Shown: positions 36,489 through 46,034 of the stretch, piece after piece
Position numbering within the stretch: position 1 is the stretch's first letter
How the letters are laid out: every line of letters begins with the position of its first letter
Source: Parahoeflea alexandrii
GTDB lineage: Bacteria; Pseudomonadota; Alphaproteobacteria; Rhizobiales; Rhizobiaceae
Assembly (NCBI RefSeq): GCF_024105735.1
Contig: NZ_JAAAML010000001.1
Coordinates: 2,010,630 to 2,074,629 of the forward strand
Length of the DNA stretch: 64,000 nucleotides
Direction of reading: 5' to 3'
Made by a program: the position numbers and the translations under genes
The notes under the pieces: generated by a model
Database searches by the model: none
Seen by the model: the letters and a program-made list of their open reading frames with translations, nothing else
Told to the model about the DNA's origin: nothing

Positions 36489-37310
36489 TCATTGCTCGAC
36501 GCATGGCTCCGGATCATACATTTCGAGCTGCGCCAGTTCGCCCTGCAGCACGAAGTCGCCGTAATCCATGGTGAGATCACGCGTAACTCCGTTTTCGTAG
36601 AGCTTGAAGGCAATGGAATAGACCGGCAGCGCATCACCCTCTTCGGACTCCTCGAAATAGGACATCGAGACCGGCCAGTAATCGTCATCGGCGAGTTCAC
36701 CCGCCCGCTCTGCCTCTGCGTCACCGCCATCCGCCGACTGCTTCTCGCCAATGATCGTCGTGGTGATCATTGCCTTGTCGCCCTCGTCAGAGCCGTCATA
36801 GATCCGCGATTCATAGAAGCGCTCGCCTTCGTTGGCCTTGTCGATCAATTCGATCATGTGCTCCGTTGGAAAACGCGCTGCTGCGATGTCGAGTTCAACC
36901 CGCTCGGGCTGTTCGAGATCAAGCGCCAGTCCCTCGCCACTCGTGGCAGCAGAGCCACGCACCTCGTGATCGAGCTTCTGATTGACATAGGAGCGGGTGA
37001 CAAAGCGGAAGGTGCCGTTGCGGATATCTTCAAAGGTCGTCGTCTGCTGATCGGTCAGCCTGGAATCATCGGCGGTCGCGATCTCGGTGACGAAACGGAA
37101 ACTCACCGTGTAGCCCTCGCAGGCCGATCCATTGAATTCATAGACCATACGGCCGACCATCCCGGAGATTCCCGACCTTTCGGAGGCGTCCTTGAGCGAC
37201 AGATCATAGACCGCGCGATGGGCGGCAAGTCCGCCGCCGCCAACGGGTGGCGCGGCGTGTGCAGATGTGGCTGCGATGACGGCGAGTGACGCAATTGCAA
37301 GCATGCGCAT
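36489..37310 (-). CDS. eipB: cell envelope integrity protein EipB (DUF1849)
   Basis: 273-residue periplasmic protein with a signal peptide (MRMLAIASLAVIAATSAHA, cut before APPVGGG). The mature domain begins LAAHRAVYDLSL and contains GRMVYEFNGSACEGYTV; a second Cys is near the C-terminus in DPEPCVEQ. In Brucella EipB the corresponding cysteines form a disulphide and the protein supports envelope integrity and virulence. Start 37310 has AGGAG; it is divergent from ridA. Confidence 0.9.
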   Translation of the reverse strand: MRMLAIASLAVIAATSAHAAPPVGGGGLAAHRAVYDLSLKDASERSGISGMVGRMVYEFNGSACEGYTVSFRFVTEIATADDSRLTDQQTTTFEDIRNGTFRFVTRSYVNQKLDHEVRGSAATSGEGLALDLEQPERVELDIAAARFPTEHMIELIDKANEGERFYESRIYDGSDEGDKAMITTTIIGEKQSADGGDAEAERAGELADDDYWPVSMSYFEESEEGDALPVYSIAFKLYENGVTRDLTMDYGDFVLQGELAQLEMYDPEPCVEQ

Positions 37311-37435
37311 CAGGTTTTCTCCTGTCGAATCCCGAACCAATGATATATGACCGCAGGTGGCAAAAGCGAGGCGTAACTTTGGTGCTACGCCAATTCGTTG
37401 GAGCAGCCTTAACAGAGCCGACCTTGGAGCCCTAG

Positions 37436-37903
37436 ATGACCGACACGATTGAATCCCGCCTGGCAGCCCGCAACATCACGCTTCCCGAGGCGGCGGCCCC
37501 CGCTGCCAATTACCTTCCCTATGTCATCACCGGTTCGCATTTGTTCATTTCCGGCCAGTTGCCGATGGAGAGCGGATCCATTGCGGTCAAGGGCCTGCTC
37601 GGCCGCGACGTTGATGTCGGCACCGGCCAGAGAGCGGCGGAGCTTTGCGCGATCAACATCCTGGCCCAGGCCAAGGCTGCGCTTGGCGGCGATCTCGAAC
37701 GGATCGTCCGGGTGGTGAAGCTGAACGGCTTTGTCGCATCGGAGCCTTCGTTCACCGAGCAGCACCTTGTCATCAACGGCGCTTCAAACCTGATTGCCGA
37801 AGTTCTCGGCGAGCGCGGCAAGCATGCCCGCGCCGCTGTCGGCATGGCCTGCCTGCCGCTCAATGCGTCGGTCGAGATCGACGCCGTCATCGAGATCGGG
37901 TAA
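37436..37903 (+). CDS. RidA family protein
   Basis: 155-residue RidA/YjgF/Rid family protein of the longer subgroup. The conserved core is SGQLPMESG and the C-terminal RAAVGMACLPLNASVEIDAVIEI. The catalytic Arg of true RidA enamine deaminases is not in its usual context (ARAAVGMACLP instead of RxxVxVxxLP), so the reaction is uncertain. GGAG precedes the start. Six bases separate it from the GDPD gene, so they form an operon. Confidence 0.9.
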   Translation: MTDTIESRLAARNITLPEAAAPAANYLPYVITGSHLFISGQLPMESGSIAVKGLLGRDVDVGTGQRAAELCAINILAQAKAALGGDLERIVRVVKLNGFVASEPSFTEQHLVINGASNLIAEVLGERGKHARAAVGMACLPLNASVEIDAVIEIG

Positions 37904-37909
37904 CGCGCC

Positions 37910-38650
37910 ATGGCCGAGCAGCAGACGGATCTGGGCTGGCTGACGGCTTGCCCCATCGCCCATCGCGGTTATCACGACATGAACCAGAGCGTGTGGGAAA
38001 ACACGCCCAGTGCATTCCAGCGGGCCATCGACGCAGGCTACGCTATCGAATGCGATGTTCAGATCGCAGCCGACGGGGTGCCTGTGGTGTTTCACGATGA
38101 CGATCTCGAGCGGCTGTGCGGGCTGCGCGGCGATGTCCGGGCCCGCACATCGCAGGAGCTGGGACAGCTGACAGTCGGAGGCACCGCCGACAGGATCCCT
38201 TCCCTACCGCAATTGCTCAAGCAGGTTGCCGGCAAGGTCCCGCTGGTCATCGAGCTCAAGGGCAGACCGGACGATGATGACGGCTTTGCCGATGCGGTCG
38301 TCGAATGCCTGGAAAGCTATGAGGGGCCGGTGGCACTGATGAGCTTCGACCACGGCCTGCTGCGCGACCTCAAGGCCAGTGCGCCCCGCTGCCCGATCGG
38401 GCTCACAGCCGAAGGGACGAAACCCGAGATCTTCTTTGTCCATGAAGAGGCGATGCAATTGGGGCTCAACTTCATCTCCTATTGCGTCCACCACCTGCCC
38501 AACGTCTTCATCGAGGTGCAGCGCGCCCAGGGCGTGCCGATCATCACCTGGACGGTGCGCGATGCCGAGGCACGGGAAAAGACCCGGGTTCATGCCGACC
38601 AGATGACTTTCGAGGGATTTGATCCGGACGCGGTGGAAGACGCATCCTGA
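37910..38650 (+). CDS. glycerophosphodiester phosphodiesterase family protein
   Basis: 246-residue TIM-barrel GDPD: hydrolyses glycerophosphodiesters to glycerol-3-phosphate and alcohol. N-terminal CPIAHRGYH and WENTPSAFQRAIDAGY give the first catalytic His-Arg; ECDVQIAADGVPVVFHDDDLERL the metal ligands and second His; then VIELKG. No signal peptide, so cytoplasmic. Second gene of the ridA operon. Confidence 0.95.
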   Translation: MAEQQTDLGWLTACPIAHRGYHDMNQSVWENTPSAFQRAIDAGYAIECDVQIAADGVPVVFHDDDLERLCGLRGDVRARTSQELGQLTVGGTADRIPSLPQLLKQVAGKVPLVIELKGRPDDDDGFADAVVECLESYEGPVALMSFDHGLLRDLKASAPRCPIGLTAEGTKPEIFFVHEEAMQLGLNFISYCVHHLPNVFIEVQRAQGVPIITWTVRDAEAREKTRVHADQMTFEGFDPDAVEDAS

Positions 38651-38728
38651 CCTTGCCAATCCCGGCCCGGTTCATAAGTTGAAGAGCAGAGACCAAGCGC
38701 GCAGGCCATCCCTGCCGGACGGAGACGC

Positions 38729-39964
38729 ATGACCACCGAGAGTTCAGATTACACGCTGTCGACCATCGACAGCATGGCTTCCGTTACTGCGTCCGATTGG
38801 AGCCGCCTCGGCGGTACCGCAAGGGCCTCGCAATCTGATTCAAGCGGCTCACATCCAGAGTCTGGAGTCGTCTATAACCCCTTCGTCAGTCACGCTTTTT
38901 TATCCTCCCTGGAGGAGTCTGGCTCCGTCACGGCCGAAACCGGATGGCTGCCGCGGCATATCGTTTTGCGGGCACCGGACGGATCGCTCGAGGGGGCAAT
39001 GCCCGCCTATATCAAGAGCCACTCGATGGGCGAGTATGTGTTCGACCACGCCTGGGCAGATGCTTTTGAGCGGGCCGGCGGACGGTATTATCCAAAGCTG
39101 CAATGTTCGGCGCCGTTTACGCCGGCGACCGGGCCACGGCTGATGGTCCGGCCCGGTCCGGGAGATGACAGCCGAAGGCGGGCGCTTGCGGCGGGCGGGC
39201 GATCCCTGTGCAACCAGCTCGGCCTGTCTTCGGTGCATGCCACCTTCGTGCCCGAAGCGGAGATTGCAAGCTTCGAGTCCGAGGGCTACCTGCACCGTAC
39301 CGACCAGCAGTTCCATTTCCAGAATGCCGGCTACGAAAGCTATGAGGACTTTCTCGCCACACTGGCTTCACGCAAGCGCAAGCAGCTCAGGAAGGAGCGC
39401 AACGCAGCCCTCGAAAATGGCATTACCATCGAGTGGCTGACCGGCGCGGACCTGACCGAAAGCATCTGGGATATCTTCTACGACTTCTACATCGACACCG
39501 GCGGGCGCAAGTGGGGACGGCCCTATCTCACACGCCCGTTCTTCTCTCTGATCGGCGAGCGCATGGCCGAAGACGTGCTTCTGGTCATGGCGCGGCGCGA
39601 GGGCCGGTTTGTCGCCGGCGCCATCAATTTCATCGGCGGCGAGTGTCTGTATGGCCGCCATTGGGGCTGTGTCGAGGACCACCCGTTCCTTCATTTCGAG
39701 GTCTGCTACCACCAGGCGATCGACTTCGCCATCGCCAAAGGGCTTGCGCGGGTAGAGGCAGGGGCGCAGGGCGAGCACAAGCTGGCGCGCGGCTACCTGC
39801 CTGCGACGACGCATTCGGCGCATTACATCGACCACCCCGGGCTCAGGCGTGCTGTCGCCGATTATCTGGAGCGGGAGCGCCGCGATGTCGCGCATATCGG
39901 CCAGGTGCTGAGCGAACATGGCCCGTTCCGCAAGGGCAACAGAACCGACGGTACGGATGCCTGA
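38729..39964 (+). CDS. GNAT-type N-acyltransferase, COG3146 (DUF482) family
   Basis: 411-residue protein of the peptidogalycan biosynthesis/recognition family, related to FemAB double-GNAT folds. Conserved parts are YNPFVSHAFLSSLEESG, MPAYIKSHSMGEYVFDHAWADAFERAG, YYPKLQCSAPFTPATGPRLMVR, and near the end FLHFEVCYHQAIDFAIAKGLARVEAGAQGEHKLARGY. About 45 residues before the core are Ser-rich and not conserved-looking. GGAG before the start. Cargo and acceptor are unknown. Confidence 0.88.
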   Translation: MTTESSDYTLSTIDSMASVTASDWSRLGGTARASQSDSSGSHPESGVVYNPFVSHAFLSSLEESGSVTAETGWLPRHIVLRAPDGSLEGAMPAYIKSHSMGEYVFDHAWADAFERAGGRYYPKLQCSAPFTPATGPRLMVRPGPGDDSRRRALAAGGRSLCNQLGLSSVHATFVPEAEIASFESEGYLHRTDQQFHFQNAGYESYEDFLATLASRKRKQLRKERNAALENGITIEWLTGADLTESIWDIFYDFYIDTGGRKWGRPYLTRPFFSLIGERMAEDVLLVMARREGRFVAGAINFIGGECLYGRHWGCVEDHPFLHFEVCYHQAIDFAIAKGLARVEAGAQGEHKLARGYLPATTHSAHYIDHPGLRRAVADYLERERRDVAHIGQVLSEHGPFRKGNRTDGTDA

Positions 39965-40036
39965 CCGGGCGAGATGCTTGACCCCTGCTCCGGGCCGGAT
40001 ACAAACGTGCCAGACTGATCAAACGGAGACCTGCCG

Positions 40037-40465
40037 ATGACCGCGCCCCATTATGACGACAGCAATGTTTTTGCAAAGATCCTGCGCGGCGAACTGCCGG
40101 CCGAGCGTCTTTACGAGGACGAGCATACGCTGGTGATCATGGACATCATGCCGCGTGGAAACGGCCACTGCCTGGTGATCCCGAAGGCTCCGGCGCGCAA
40201 CATCCTCGATGTCGGGACCGACAGTCTTGCACGTGTGATGGAGACCACGCAGAAGATGGCGCGGGCTGTAATCAGGGCGTTTGATGCGGACGGGGTGACC
40301 ATCCAGCAGTTCAACGAGAGCGCCGGTGGCCAGGTGGTGTTTCACCTGCATGTCCATGTCATCCCGCGTTTTGACGGCGTCAGCCTGAAGCCCCATACCG
40401 GCACGATGGAAGACGGCGACGTGCTCAAGGCCAATGCAGAAAAGATCCGTTCGGCGCTGGCCTGA
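40037..40465 (+). CDS. HIT family nucleotide hydrolase (HinT-like)
   Basis: 142-residue histidine-triad protein. The triad is HLHVHVIPRF near residues 105-113; NVFAKILRGELPAERLYEDE is the common N-terminus. HinT enzymes hydrolyse AMP-N-linked compounds such as AMP-lysine. GGAG site upstream; 72 bases after the acyltransferase gene. Confidence 0.95.
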   Translation: MTAPHYDDSNVFAKILRGELPAERLYEDEHTLVIMDIMPRGNGHCLVIPKAPARNILDVGTDSLARVMETTQKMARAVIRAFDADGVTIQQFNESAGGQVVFHLHVHVIPRFDGVSLKPHTGTMEDGDVLKANAEKIRSALA

Positions 40466-40534
40466 TCCCGCGGTTTTCGGCCGGTCTTCGCGCCTTTCAA
40501 GCAATCGCCTTGCCAGCAACCTGATCAATCAGGC

Positions 40535-41422
40535 TCAAATCCGTGCCAGCAACTCAGCTTTCTTGGCCTGATATTCCTGATCGGTCAGGATACCTTTCTG
40601 ATGCAGGGCCGCGAGCCGCTCGATCTTTGCGAAGATATCGGCCTCCTCAGCGGATGATTGAACAAGATCGCTTGCATTGCTCATCCCGGTGGGCGCAGCC
40701 ATGGTTTCCGCTTCCGGTTCATGATCCTTGGTGCGGCTACCAGCGGCGGACTTGAGAAGCGCCTCTGACAAAGCTTTGGCGCCTTGCTTGGCTCCTGATC
40801 CGCTTTTCAAATCAGGTTCTTCGCCCATCGGGACTTCGCTCAATTCCGAGAGTTTCACAGGACCATGTTGCGAGGTGAAGCTGAGCGTCTGGTCACCCGA
40901 CTGCTGCTGGGAGAAGCCGCCGATGCGGTGGTCGGCGGTGTCATAGACATGCACTTTGCCGTCGCCGGCATCAATCGCCAGTCTTGCCTTGTCAGGAAAC
41001 CAGGCGTAGCGCATCTGGTTCTGTGCGCCGGTGGAGGCGGCATGACCGAGACCTGCGGGCCACCAGTTGCCCGACTCCCGGCCGGCAACAAACAAGCTCG
41101 TCCCGTCGCCCTGGGACTGTGACTGGCTTGCGCCCTGATTTGGCCGGTGCAGCAGTTCAGACCGCTGCATCAATTGCGCCACCTCCGAACAGAGCGAATC
41201 TACCCTAGCCTTGAGCGTATTGTTGAACATGTCACCGACCATGGTCATGCCGCCCTGCGACCATTGCCCCATACCCCCGAGGTCGGGATGGTTGAACTGC
41301 GCCTGGCTCCCCTGCCCGGCCAGAAGCGCCAGAAGCACATGTTCGACTGCGTCGGGGCTGACATCGTGGCGGCTCGCGATTTGGGCGAGAGCCTCACGGC
41401 CCTCCTCGGAAAATTGTGACAC
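40535..41422 (-). CDS. SHOCT domain-containing protein
   Basis: 295-residue protein ending in a SHOCT domain (DIFAKIERLAALHQKGILTDQEYQAKKAELLARI region, about 260-294). The N-terminus is a small helical domain (FSEEGREALAQIASRHDVSPDAVEHVLLALLAG), followed by an Asn/Gln/Gly-rich stretch and a beta-rich middle (MRYAWFPDKARLAIDAGDGKVHVYDTADHRIGGFSQQQ). GTG start with AGGAG. Function unknown; conserved-looking in rhizobia. It is convergent with the HIT gene. Confidence 0.85.
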   Translation of the reverse strand: MSQFSEEGREALAQIASRHDVSPDAVEHVLLALLAGQGSQAQFNHPDLGGMGQWSQGGMTMVGDMFNNTLKARVDSLCSEVAQLMQRSELLHRPNQGASQSQSQGDGTSLFVAGRESGNWWPAGLGHAASTGAQNQMRYAWFPDKARLAIDAGDGKVHVYDTADHRIGGFSQQQSGDQTLSFTSQHGPVKLSELSEVPMGEEPDLKSGSGAKQGAKALSEALLKSAAGSRTKDHEPEAETMAAPTGMSNASDLVQSSAEEADIFAKIERLAALHQKGILTDQEYQAKKAELLARI

Positions 41423-41721
41423 TGTGGAAAACTCCTGACCTGCCTGATCCAGATTCTACCGGGGCAACACATTCAACATCTCTAATGGCTTGATGTCTAC
41501 TGTTGAAGAAACACCTTTGGACAGTTAGCGCCACGACCCGCAGCGGCAAGCATTCCGCGGTTCACTCTTAAATCGTGAGAAATGCGTGGGGTGCAGATAG
41601 GCACGGTGGCGGGAGGAACCAAGAGGCTCACTGCGAAGATGCAGACCCGACCGGCCCGCTGCCTTGTTTTTGCAACACTGCCGGGGCATGAAACGAAGCC
41701 GACATATTTTGTGAGGATTTC
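41423..41721. other. divergent intergenic region
   Basis: 299 bases between the SHOCT gene and the 162-residue protein gene. It should hold promoters for both; no gene, RNA or terminator was recognised. Confidence 0.4.
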
Positions 41722-42210
41722 ATGCAAACCGCCCTGATCATCATGACGATACTTGGTTGCGACGATTCAGCGACCCAGTGCCACTATGTCGAAATGCTTG
41801 AAGAGCGCTGGGCGACGATCCAGGAATGCGATGCGCACTCGGAAGACAGGCTGAGAGGCTACGCCAATATCGACTATCCGGTTGTGGTCGCGGTCTGCCA
41901 GACGCCTGGAGACACCGGCATAGAGGAGGCCGCAGCCGAACAGGGCGGCCTGCCTTCGCAAGACACAGGCACAATCGACATTGCGCCCTCGGTGCAGAAT
42001 GCGCTGGTGCCGCAGGTCGACATTCCGGCCGAGAGCACCGAGCAGACACAGCTGAATGACGATGAGGCAGAAGCCGGTTTTGCGGCGAGGATGCTGAAGC
42101 GGGTTCAGGACGCATTGCCTGACACCGAGAGCCTCAAGTCACTGATGACGGAGCCGGTTCATGTGGTCACCGACAGCTACTCCTGGGTCGCGCGCCGTTT
42201 CGAAAAATGA
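41722..42210 (+). CDS. hypothetical protein
   Basis: 162 residues. The first 60 residues (MQTALIIMTILGCDDSATQC, four Cys by residue 72) look like the small domain of exported or periplasmic rhizobial proteins, where Cys13/Cys20 and two later Cys could pair; the N-terminus is hydrophobic but short. The middle is acidic and low-complexity, and the C-terminal 40 residues (FAARMLKRVQDALPDTESLKSLM) are helical. No family is recognised. A GAGGATTTC stretch may serve as ribosome-binding site. Convergent with azlD. Confidence 0.65.
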   Translation: MQTALIIMTILGCDDSATQCHYVEMLEERWATIQECDAHSEDRLRGYANIDYPVVVAVCQTPGDTGIEEAAAEQGGLPSQDTGTIDIAPSVQNALVPQVDIPAESTEQTQLNDDEAEAGFAARMLKRVQDALPDTESLKSLMTEPVHVVTDSYSWVARRFEK

Positions 42211-42246
42211 TCCGGCCCGCTTTCCAGCCATGCAGATGATGCCCGC

Positions 42247-42600
42247 TCACGGCCCCGGGAGAAGCTGACCTGCAAGCAGGAGCGTCAATGCCACGGCGAT
42301 GCCGAGCCAGATCCGCTTTCCCCCGATCAGGAAGACGGCAAACCCGACAGTTACGGCAAACAGACGCACCTCGACCGGAACGGTCCGCAATTCGCCGGTC
42401 GGGTAGAGGATGAGCTTGGCGATAACCGCTGCCAGAAGGGCAGTGGCGACAGCGCGAACCCAGGTGAGCGCAGCCGAATCCTGGCTGAGCCGGTTTCCGA
42501 CCAGCACACCCAGCCAGCGCCAGATATCGGTTCCGAGCCAGCCGGCGATTGCAATGAACAAGTAGGGCCACCACCAGGTGTCAAAGGCGGCATAGCTCAT
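42247..42600 (-). CDS. azlD: AzlD domain-containing protein (branched-chain amino acid exporter small subunit)
   Basis: 117-residue membrane protein with three to four helices, AzlD type; partner of AzlC in export of branched-chain amino acids. The ATG at 42600 shares a base with the azlC stop (TGATG); a GTG one codon upstream is equally possible. Confidence 0.88.
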   Translation of the reverse strand: MSYAAFDTWWWPYLFIAIAGWLGTDIWRWLGVLVGNRLSQDSAALTWVRAVATALLAAVIAKLILYPTGELRTVPVEVRLFAVTVGFAVFLIGGKRIWLGIAVALTLLLAGQLLPGP

Positions 42601-43328
42601 CACTTGCCCTCCCTCCGCGTCCAGAGGCGGTCAGCAAAAAAGGCAAGGGTGCCCCCCACAACGCCGGCATAGAGAATATCGAACTCCGGTGCCACCTGAT
42701 GAAACAGCGGCCCGAGGGCAAGACCGATGATCATGGCGATGTGCCCTGCCCGGTCGCGGGTCGAGGCCCAGATCGAGGTCAGGAAATAGACCGGCGTGAG
42801 GAAGAACAAGGCACCCGCGACCATCGCCGGAAGATTGGCGACCGTCGAGTAGATGACGGCGACCAGGACAATATTGGCCGAGGTGACCGTGATGCCGAAG
42901 CCCGCGAAGAAGGCGACACGATGCTCGCGCGGCACGTCGCGGATCCGCTCCATGGTGAAGACATAGGCGGTAATGGCGATGAAATGTGACAGGAAGAGCA
43001 GCAGCCAGGTGGGCGTTTTCTCGGTCCGGATTTCAGGAATCAGCGCGGCGACCATCGGCATCAGTCTGATCGATGACAGCGCAACGGTGATGAAGGCTGC
43101 CGGCAGCGAAACGCCGGCCAGGATCGAGCCGACCAGCAGCACCTTTGCCGGCAGGGCCCAGATCATGCCAGTCATGAACACGGTCTCGCCGAGCGGAATC
43201 CCCGCCTCGACGGCAAAACCGCAGAAGCCGACAAAGGCGCTCATCAGGATAATGGCGGGAAGCGAGACGATGCCGCGCGCGCCCTTGAGAAACCAGTGGA
43301 GGCCGCGCTGGGCGGAAGGAGTGCTCAT
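42600..43328 (-). CDS. azlC: AzlC family permease (branched-chain amino acid exporter large subunit)
   Basis: 242-residue polytopic protein. GARGIVSLPAIILMSAFVGFCGFAVEAG is the conserved first segment of AzlC. Around eight helices. With AzlD it forms an efflux pair for Leu/Ile/Val or analogues. No strong ribosome-binding site before 43328. No Lrp-type regulator is adjacent. Confidence 0.92.
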   Translation of the reverse strand: MSTPSAQRGLHWFLKGARGIVSLPAIILMSAFVGFCGFAVEAGIPLGETVFMTGMIWALPAKVLLVGSILAGVSLPAAFITVALSSIRLMPMVAALIPEIRTEKTPTWLLLFLSHFIAITAYVFTMERIRDVPREHRVAFFAGFGITVTSANIVLVAVIYSTVANLPAMVAGALFFLTPVYFLTSIWASTRDRAGHIAMIIGLALGPLFHQVAPEFDILYAGVVGGTLAFFADRLWTRREGK

Positions 43329-43417
43329 GGAGGGTTTGTGAGAGACTTTCAGCCGCGCTGCAACCGTTTTTCATGCATGTTGACGATGCATTTTCCGCAA
43401 GGCTGCAACTGGAACGC

Positions 43418-43447
43418 AAAACACCCCGGCATGACCGGGGTGTTTTT
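43418..43447 (-). terminator. terminator of clpA (bidirectional form)
   Basis: AAAACACCCCGG, loop CATGA, CCGGGGTGTTTT, with A-run on one side and T-run on the other, 25 bases after the clpA stop. Stops clpSA transcription before azlC. Confidence 0.9.
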
Positions 43448-43471
43448 GATTATCACGCTTCCCTTGCGGGG

Positions 43472-46024
43472 CTACTTCTTGCGCGGCACCTTCGGGACGG
43501 CGCTCGAAGGCTTCTTGGCGGCCGGCTTTTCGGCGACAGCCGCCTTCGGCTCTTCCGTCTGTGCCGAGGCTTCCGGCTCGGGCCTGCCGGAATTGGAAGT
43601 TCCCTTGCCGCCAGAGGGTTTGCGCGTGGTCCTGGAAGTCGTCGCCTTCGGCTTGGCTTTCGCCTTGGTCGGAGCGCTTTTCCTGGCCGGGGCCTTTTCC
43701 TTCTTCGGTTTGACCGGCACTTCCGCCGAGATCGCCTCGAGGATCAGTCCCCTGGTGCCATTGTCCTTGTCACCGACGGTGACCTTGACCGTGCCGCCAT
43801 GCTTGAGCTTGCCGAACAGAAGCTCGTTTGCGAGCTCCTTCTTGATGTTCTCCTGGATCACGCGGCCAAGAGGCCGGGCGCCCATTCGTTCGTCATAACC
43901 CTTGTCGGCCAGCCAGGCGATGGCGTCTTCCCCGAGATCGAAGGTGACATTGCGTTCGGCCAGCTGTGCTTCAAGCTGCATGACGAACTTCTGCACGACC
44001 ATGTGAATGACCTTCACCGGCAGTGCGCCAAACGGGATGATCGCGTCGAGACGGTTGCGGAACTCCGGCGTGAACAGCCGGTTGATCGCTTCCATGTCGT
44101 CGCCTTCGCGCTTGGACGAACCGAAGCCGATGGCGGCCTTTGCCATATCCGATGCGCCCGCATTGGTCGTCATGATCAGGATGACGTTGCGGAAGTCGAT
44201 CTTCTTGCCGTTGTGATCGGTAAGCGAACCGTGATCCATGACCTGCAACAGGATGTTGAACAGGTCCGGATGGGCCTTCTCGATCTCGTCAAGCAGCAGC
44301 ACGCAATAGGGATGCTGGTCGACACCATCGGTGAGCAGCCCGCCCTGGTCAAAACCGACATAGCCCGGAGGCGCGCCGATGAGGCGTGAAACCGTGTGCC
44401 GCTCCATGTACTCGGACATGTCGAAGCGCAACAGCTCAACCCCCAGCGAGGATGCCAGCTGCTTGGCGACTTCGGTCTTGCCGACGCCGGTGGGGCCCGA
44501 GAACAGGTAGGAGCCGATCGGCTTGTCGGGCTCGCGCAGGCCGGCGCGGGCGAGGCGGATCGCAGCCGTCAGAGCATCGATGGCCGTATCCTGGCCGTAA
44601 ACGACCGAACGCAGTTCCTTGTCGAGATTGGCGAGAACGGTCTCGTCATCCTTGGACACGGTCTTGGCCGGAATCCGCGCCATGGTGGCAATGGTGTTCT
44701 CGATCTCGACGTCGGTCAGTGTCTTCTTGCGGTTCTTCTCGGGCAACAGCATCTGTGCCGCACCCGATTCATCGATCACGTCGATGGCCTTGTCGGGCAG
44801 CTTGCGGTCGGTGATGTAGCGCGCCGAGAGTTCCACGGCGGCCTTGATTGCATCGTCGGTGTAGCCGACCTTGTGATACTCCTCGAAATAGGGCTTGAGG
44901 CCCTTGAGGATCTCGATCGCATCGGGGATCGTCGGCTCGGCGACATCGATCTTCTGGAACCGGCGCACCAGAGCCCGGTCCTTCTCGAAGAACTGGCGGT
45001 ACTCCTTGTAAGTGGTCGAACCGATGCAACGGATTGCGCCGGAAGACAAGGCGGGCTTGAGCAGGTTGGATGCATCCATTGCGCCGCCGGAGGTCGCGCC
45101 GGCGCCGATCACGGTGTGGATCTCGTCGATGAACAGCACCGCGCCGGGCAGATCCTCGAGTTCCTTGACCACCTGCTTGAGGCGTTCCTCGAAATCGCCG
45201 CGATAGCGGGTGCCGGCGAGCAGCGAGCCCATGTCAAGCGAATAGATCACCGCATCGGACAGCACGTCGGGAACGTCGCCCTCGACAATGCGCTTGGCGA
45301 GGCCTTCGGCGATGGCGGTCTTGCCGACGCCGGGATCGCCGACATAGAGCGGATTGTTCTTGGACCGGCGGCAAAGGATCTGGATGGTGCGGTTGACCTC
45401 TTCCATCCGACCGATCAGCGGATCGATCCGCCCGGTCTTGGCCTTCTCATTGAGATTGACGCAGTAAGCTGTCAGGGCATCCTGGCCCTTCTTCTTGCCG
45501 CCTTCCTCGCCGGCCTGATCGGCCTTGGCCGAATCGGGATCAGGTTCCTCCGCACCGCGGACGGTGCGGCCTTCTTCCGCCCCGGGACGCTTGGCGATGC
45601 CGTGCGAGATGAAGTTGACCGCGTCGTAACGGGTCATCTCCTGCTCCTGCAGGAAATAGGCGGCATGACTTTCGCGCTCGGCGAAGATCGCCACGAGCAC
45701 ATTGGCGCCGGTGACTTCCTCGCGACCGGACGACTGGACATGGATCACCGCGCGCTGAATGACGCGCTGAAAGCCGGATGTGGGCTTGGAGTCCTCGTCG
45801 TAGCCGGTCACCAGGTTGCCGAGTTCCTTGTCGACATAGTCACTGACCGTGCGGCGCAACTGGTCGATATCGACATTGCACGCGCCCATGACCGCCGCAG
45901 CATCGGGATCCTCGATCAACGCCAGCAACAAATGCTCAAGCGTGGCATATTCGTGATGCCGCTCATTGGCATAGGTCAGCGCCTGATGGATCGCCTTTTC
46001 GAGACTGTTTGAAAAGCTAGGCAA
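43472..46024 (-). CDS. clpA: ATP-dependent Clp protease ATP-binding subunit ClpA
   Basis: 850-residue AAA+ unfoldase working with ClpP. N-domain with two Clp-N repeats (SLEKAIHQALTYANERHHEYATLEHLL), AAA1 Walker A GDPGVGKTAIAEG, AAA2 Walker A GPTGVGKTEVAKQ, Walker B LLLDEIEKAHPD. Beyond about residue 765 is an 85-residue Lys/Ala/Pro-rich tail not found in E. coli ClpA. TTG start with AGGA upstream. Ten bases after clpS, so co-transcribed. Confidence 0.97.
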   Translation of the reverse strand: MPSFSNSLEKAIHQALTYANERHHEYATLEHLLLALIEDPDAAAVMGACNVDIDQLRRTVSDYVDKELGNLVTGYDEDSKPTSGFQRVIQRAVIHVQSSGREEVTGANVLVAIFAERESHAAYFLQEQEMTRYDAVNFISHGIAKRPGAEEGRTVRGAEEPDPDSAKADQAGEEGGKKKGQDALTAYCVNLNEKAKTGRIDPLIGRMEEVNRTIQILCRRSKNNPLYVGDPGVGKTAIAEGLAKRIVEGDVPDVLSDAVIYSLDMGSLLAGTRYRGDFEERLKQVVKELEDLPGAVLFIDEIHTVIGAGATSGGAMDASNLLKPALSSGAIRCIGSTTYKEYRQFFEKDRALVRRFQKIDVAEPTIPDAIEILKGLKPYFEEYHKVGYTDDAIKAAVELSARYITDRKLPDKAIDVIDESGAAQMLLPEKNRKKTLTDVEIENTIATMARIPAKTVSKDDETVLANLDKELRSVVYGQDTAIDALTAAIRLARAGLREPDKPIGSYLFSGPTGVGKTEVAKQLASSLGVELLRFDMSEYMERHTVSRLIGAPPGYVGFDQGGLLTDGVDQHPYCVLLLDEIEKAHPDLFNILLQVMDHGSLTDHNGKKIDFRNVILIMTTNAGASDMAKAAIGFGSSKREGDDMEAINRLFTPEFRNRLDAIIPFGALPVKVIHMVVQKFVMQLEAQLAERNVTFDLGEDAIAWLADKGYDERMGARPLGRVIQENIKKELANELLFGKLKHGGTVKVTVGDKDNGTRGLILEAISAEVPVKPKKEKAPARKSAPTKAKAKPKATTSRTTRKPSGGKGTSNSGRPEPEASAQTEEPKAAVAEKPAAKKPSSAVPKVPRKK

Positions 46025-46034
46025 TTTCAGGTCC

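Noticed and set aside
41497..41727. 76-codon minus-strand open frame between the SHOCT and hypothetical genes
   Set aside because: No ribosome-binding site or family pattern, and it overlaps the plus-strand gene start.
44396..46012. 538-codon plus-strand open frame opposite clpA
   Set aside because: Antisense shadow; clpA is complete and unmistakable on the minus strand.
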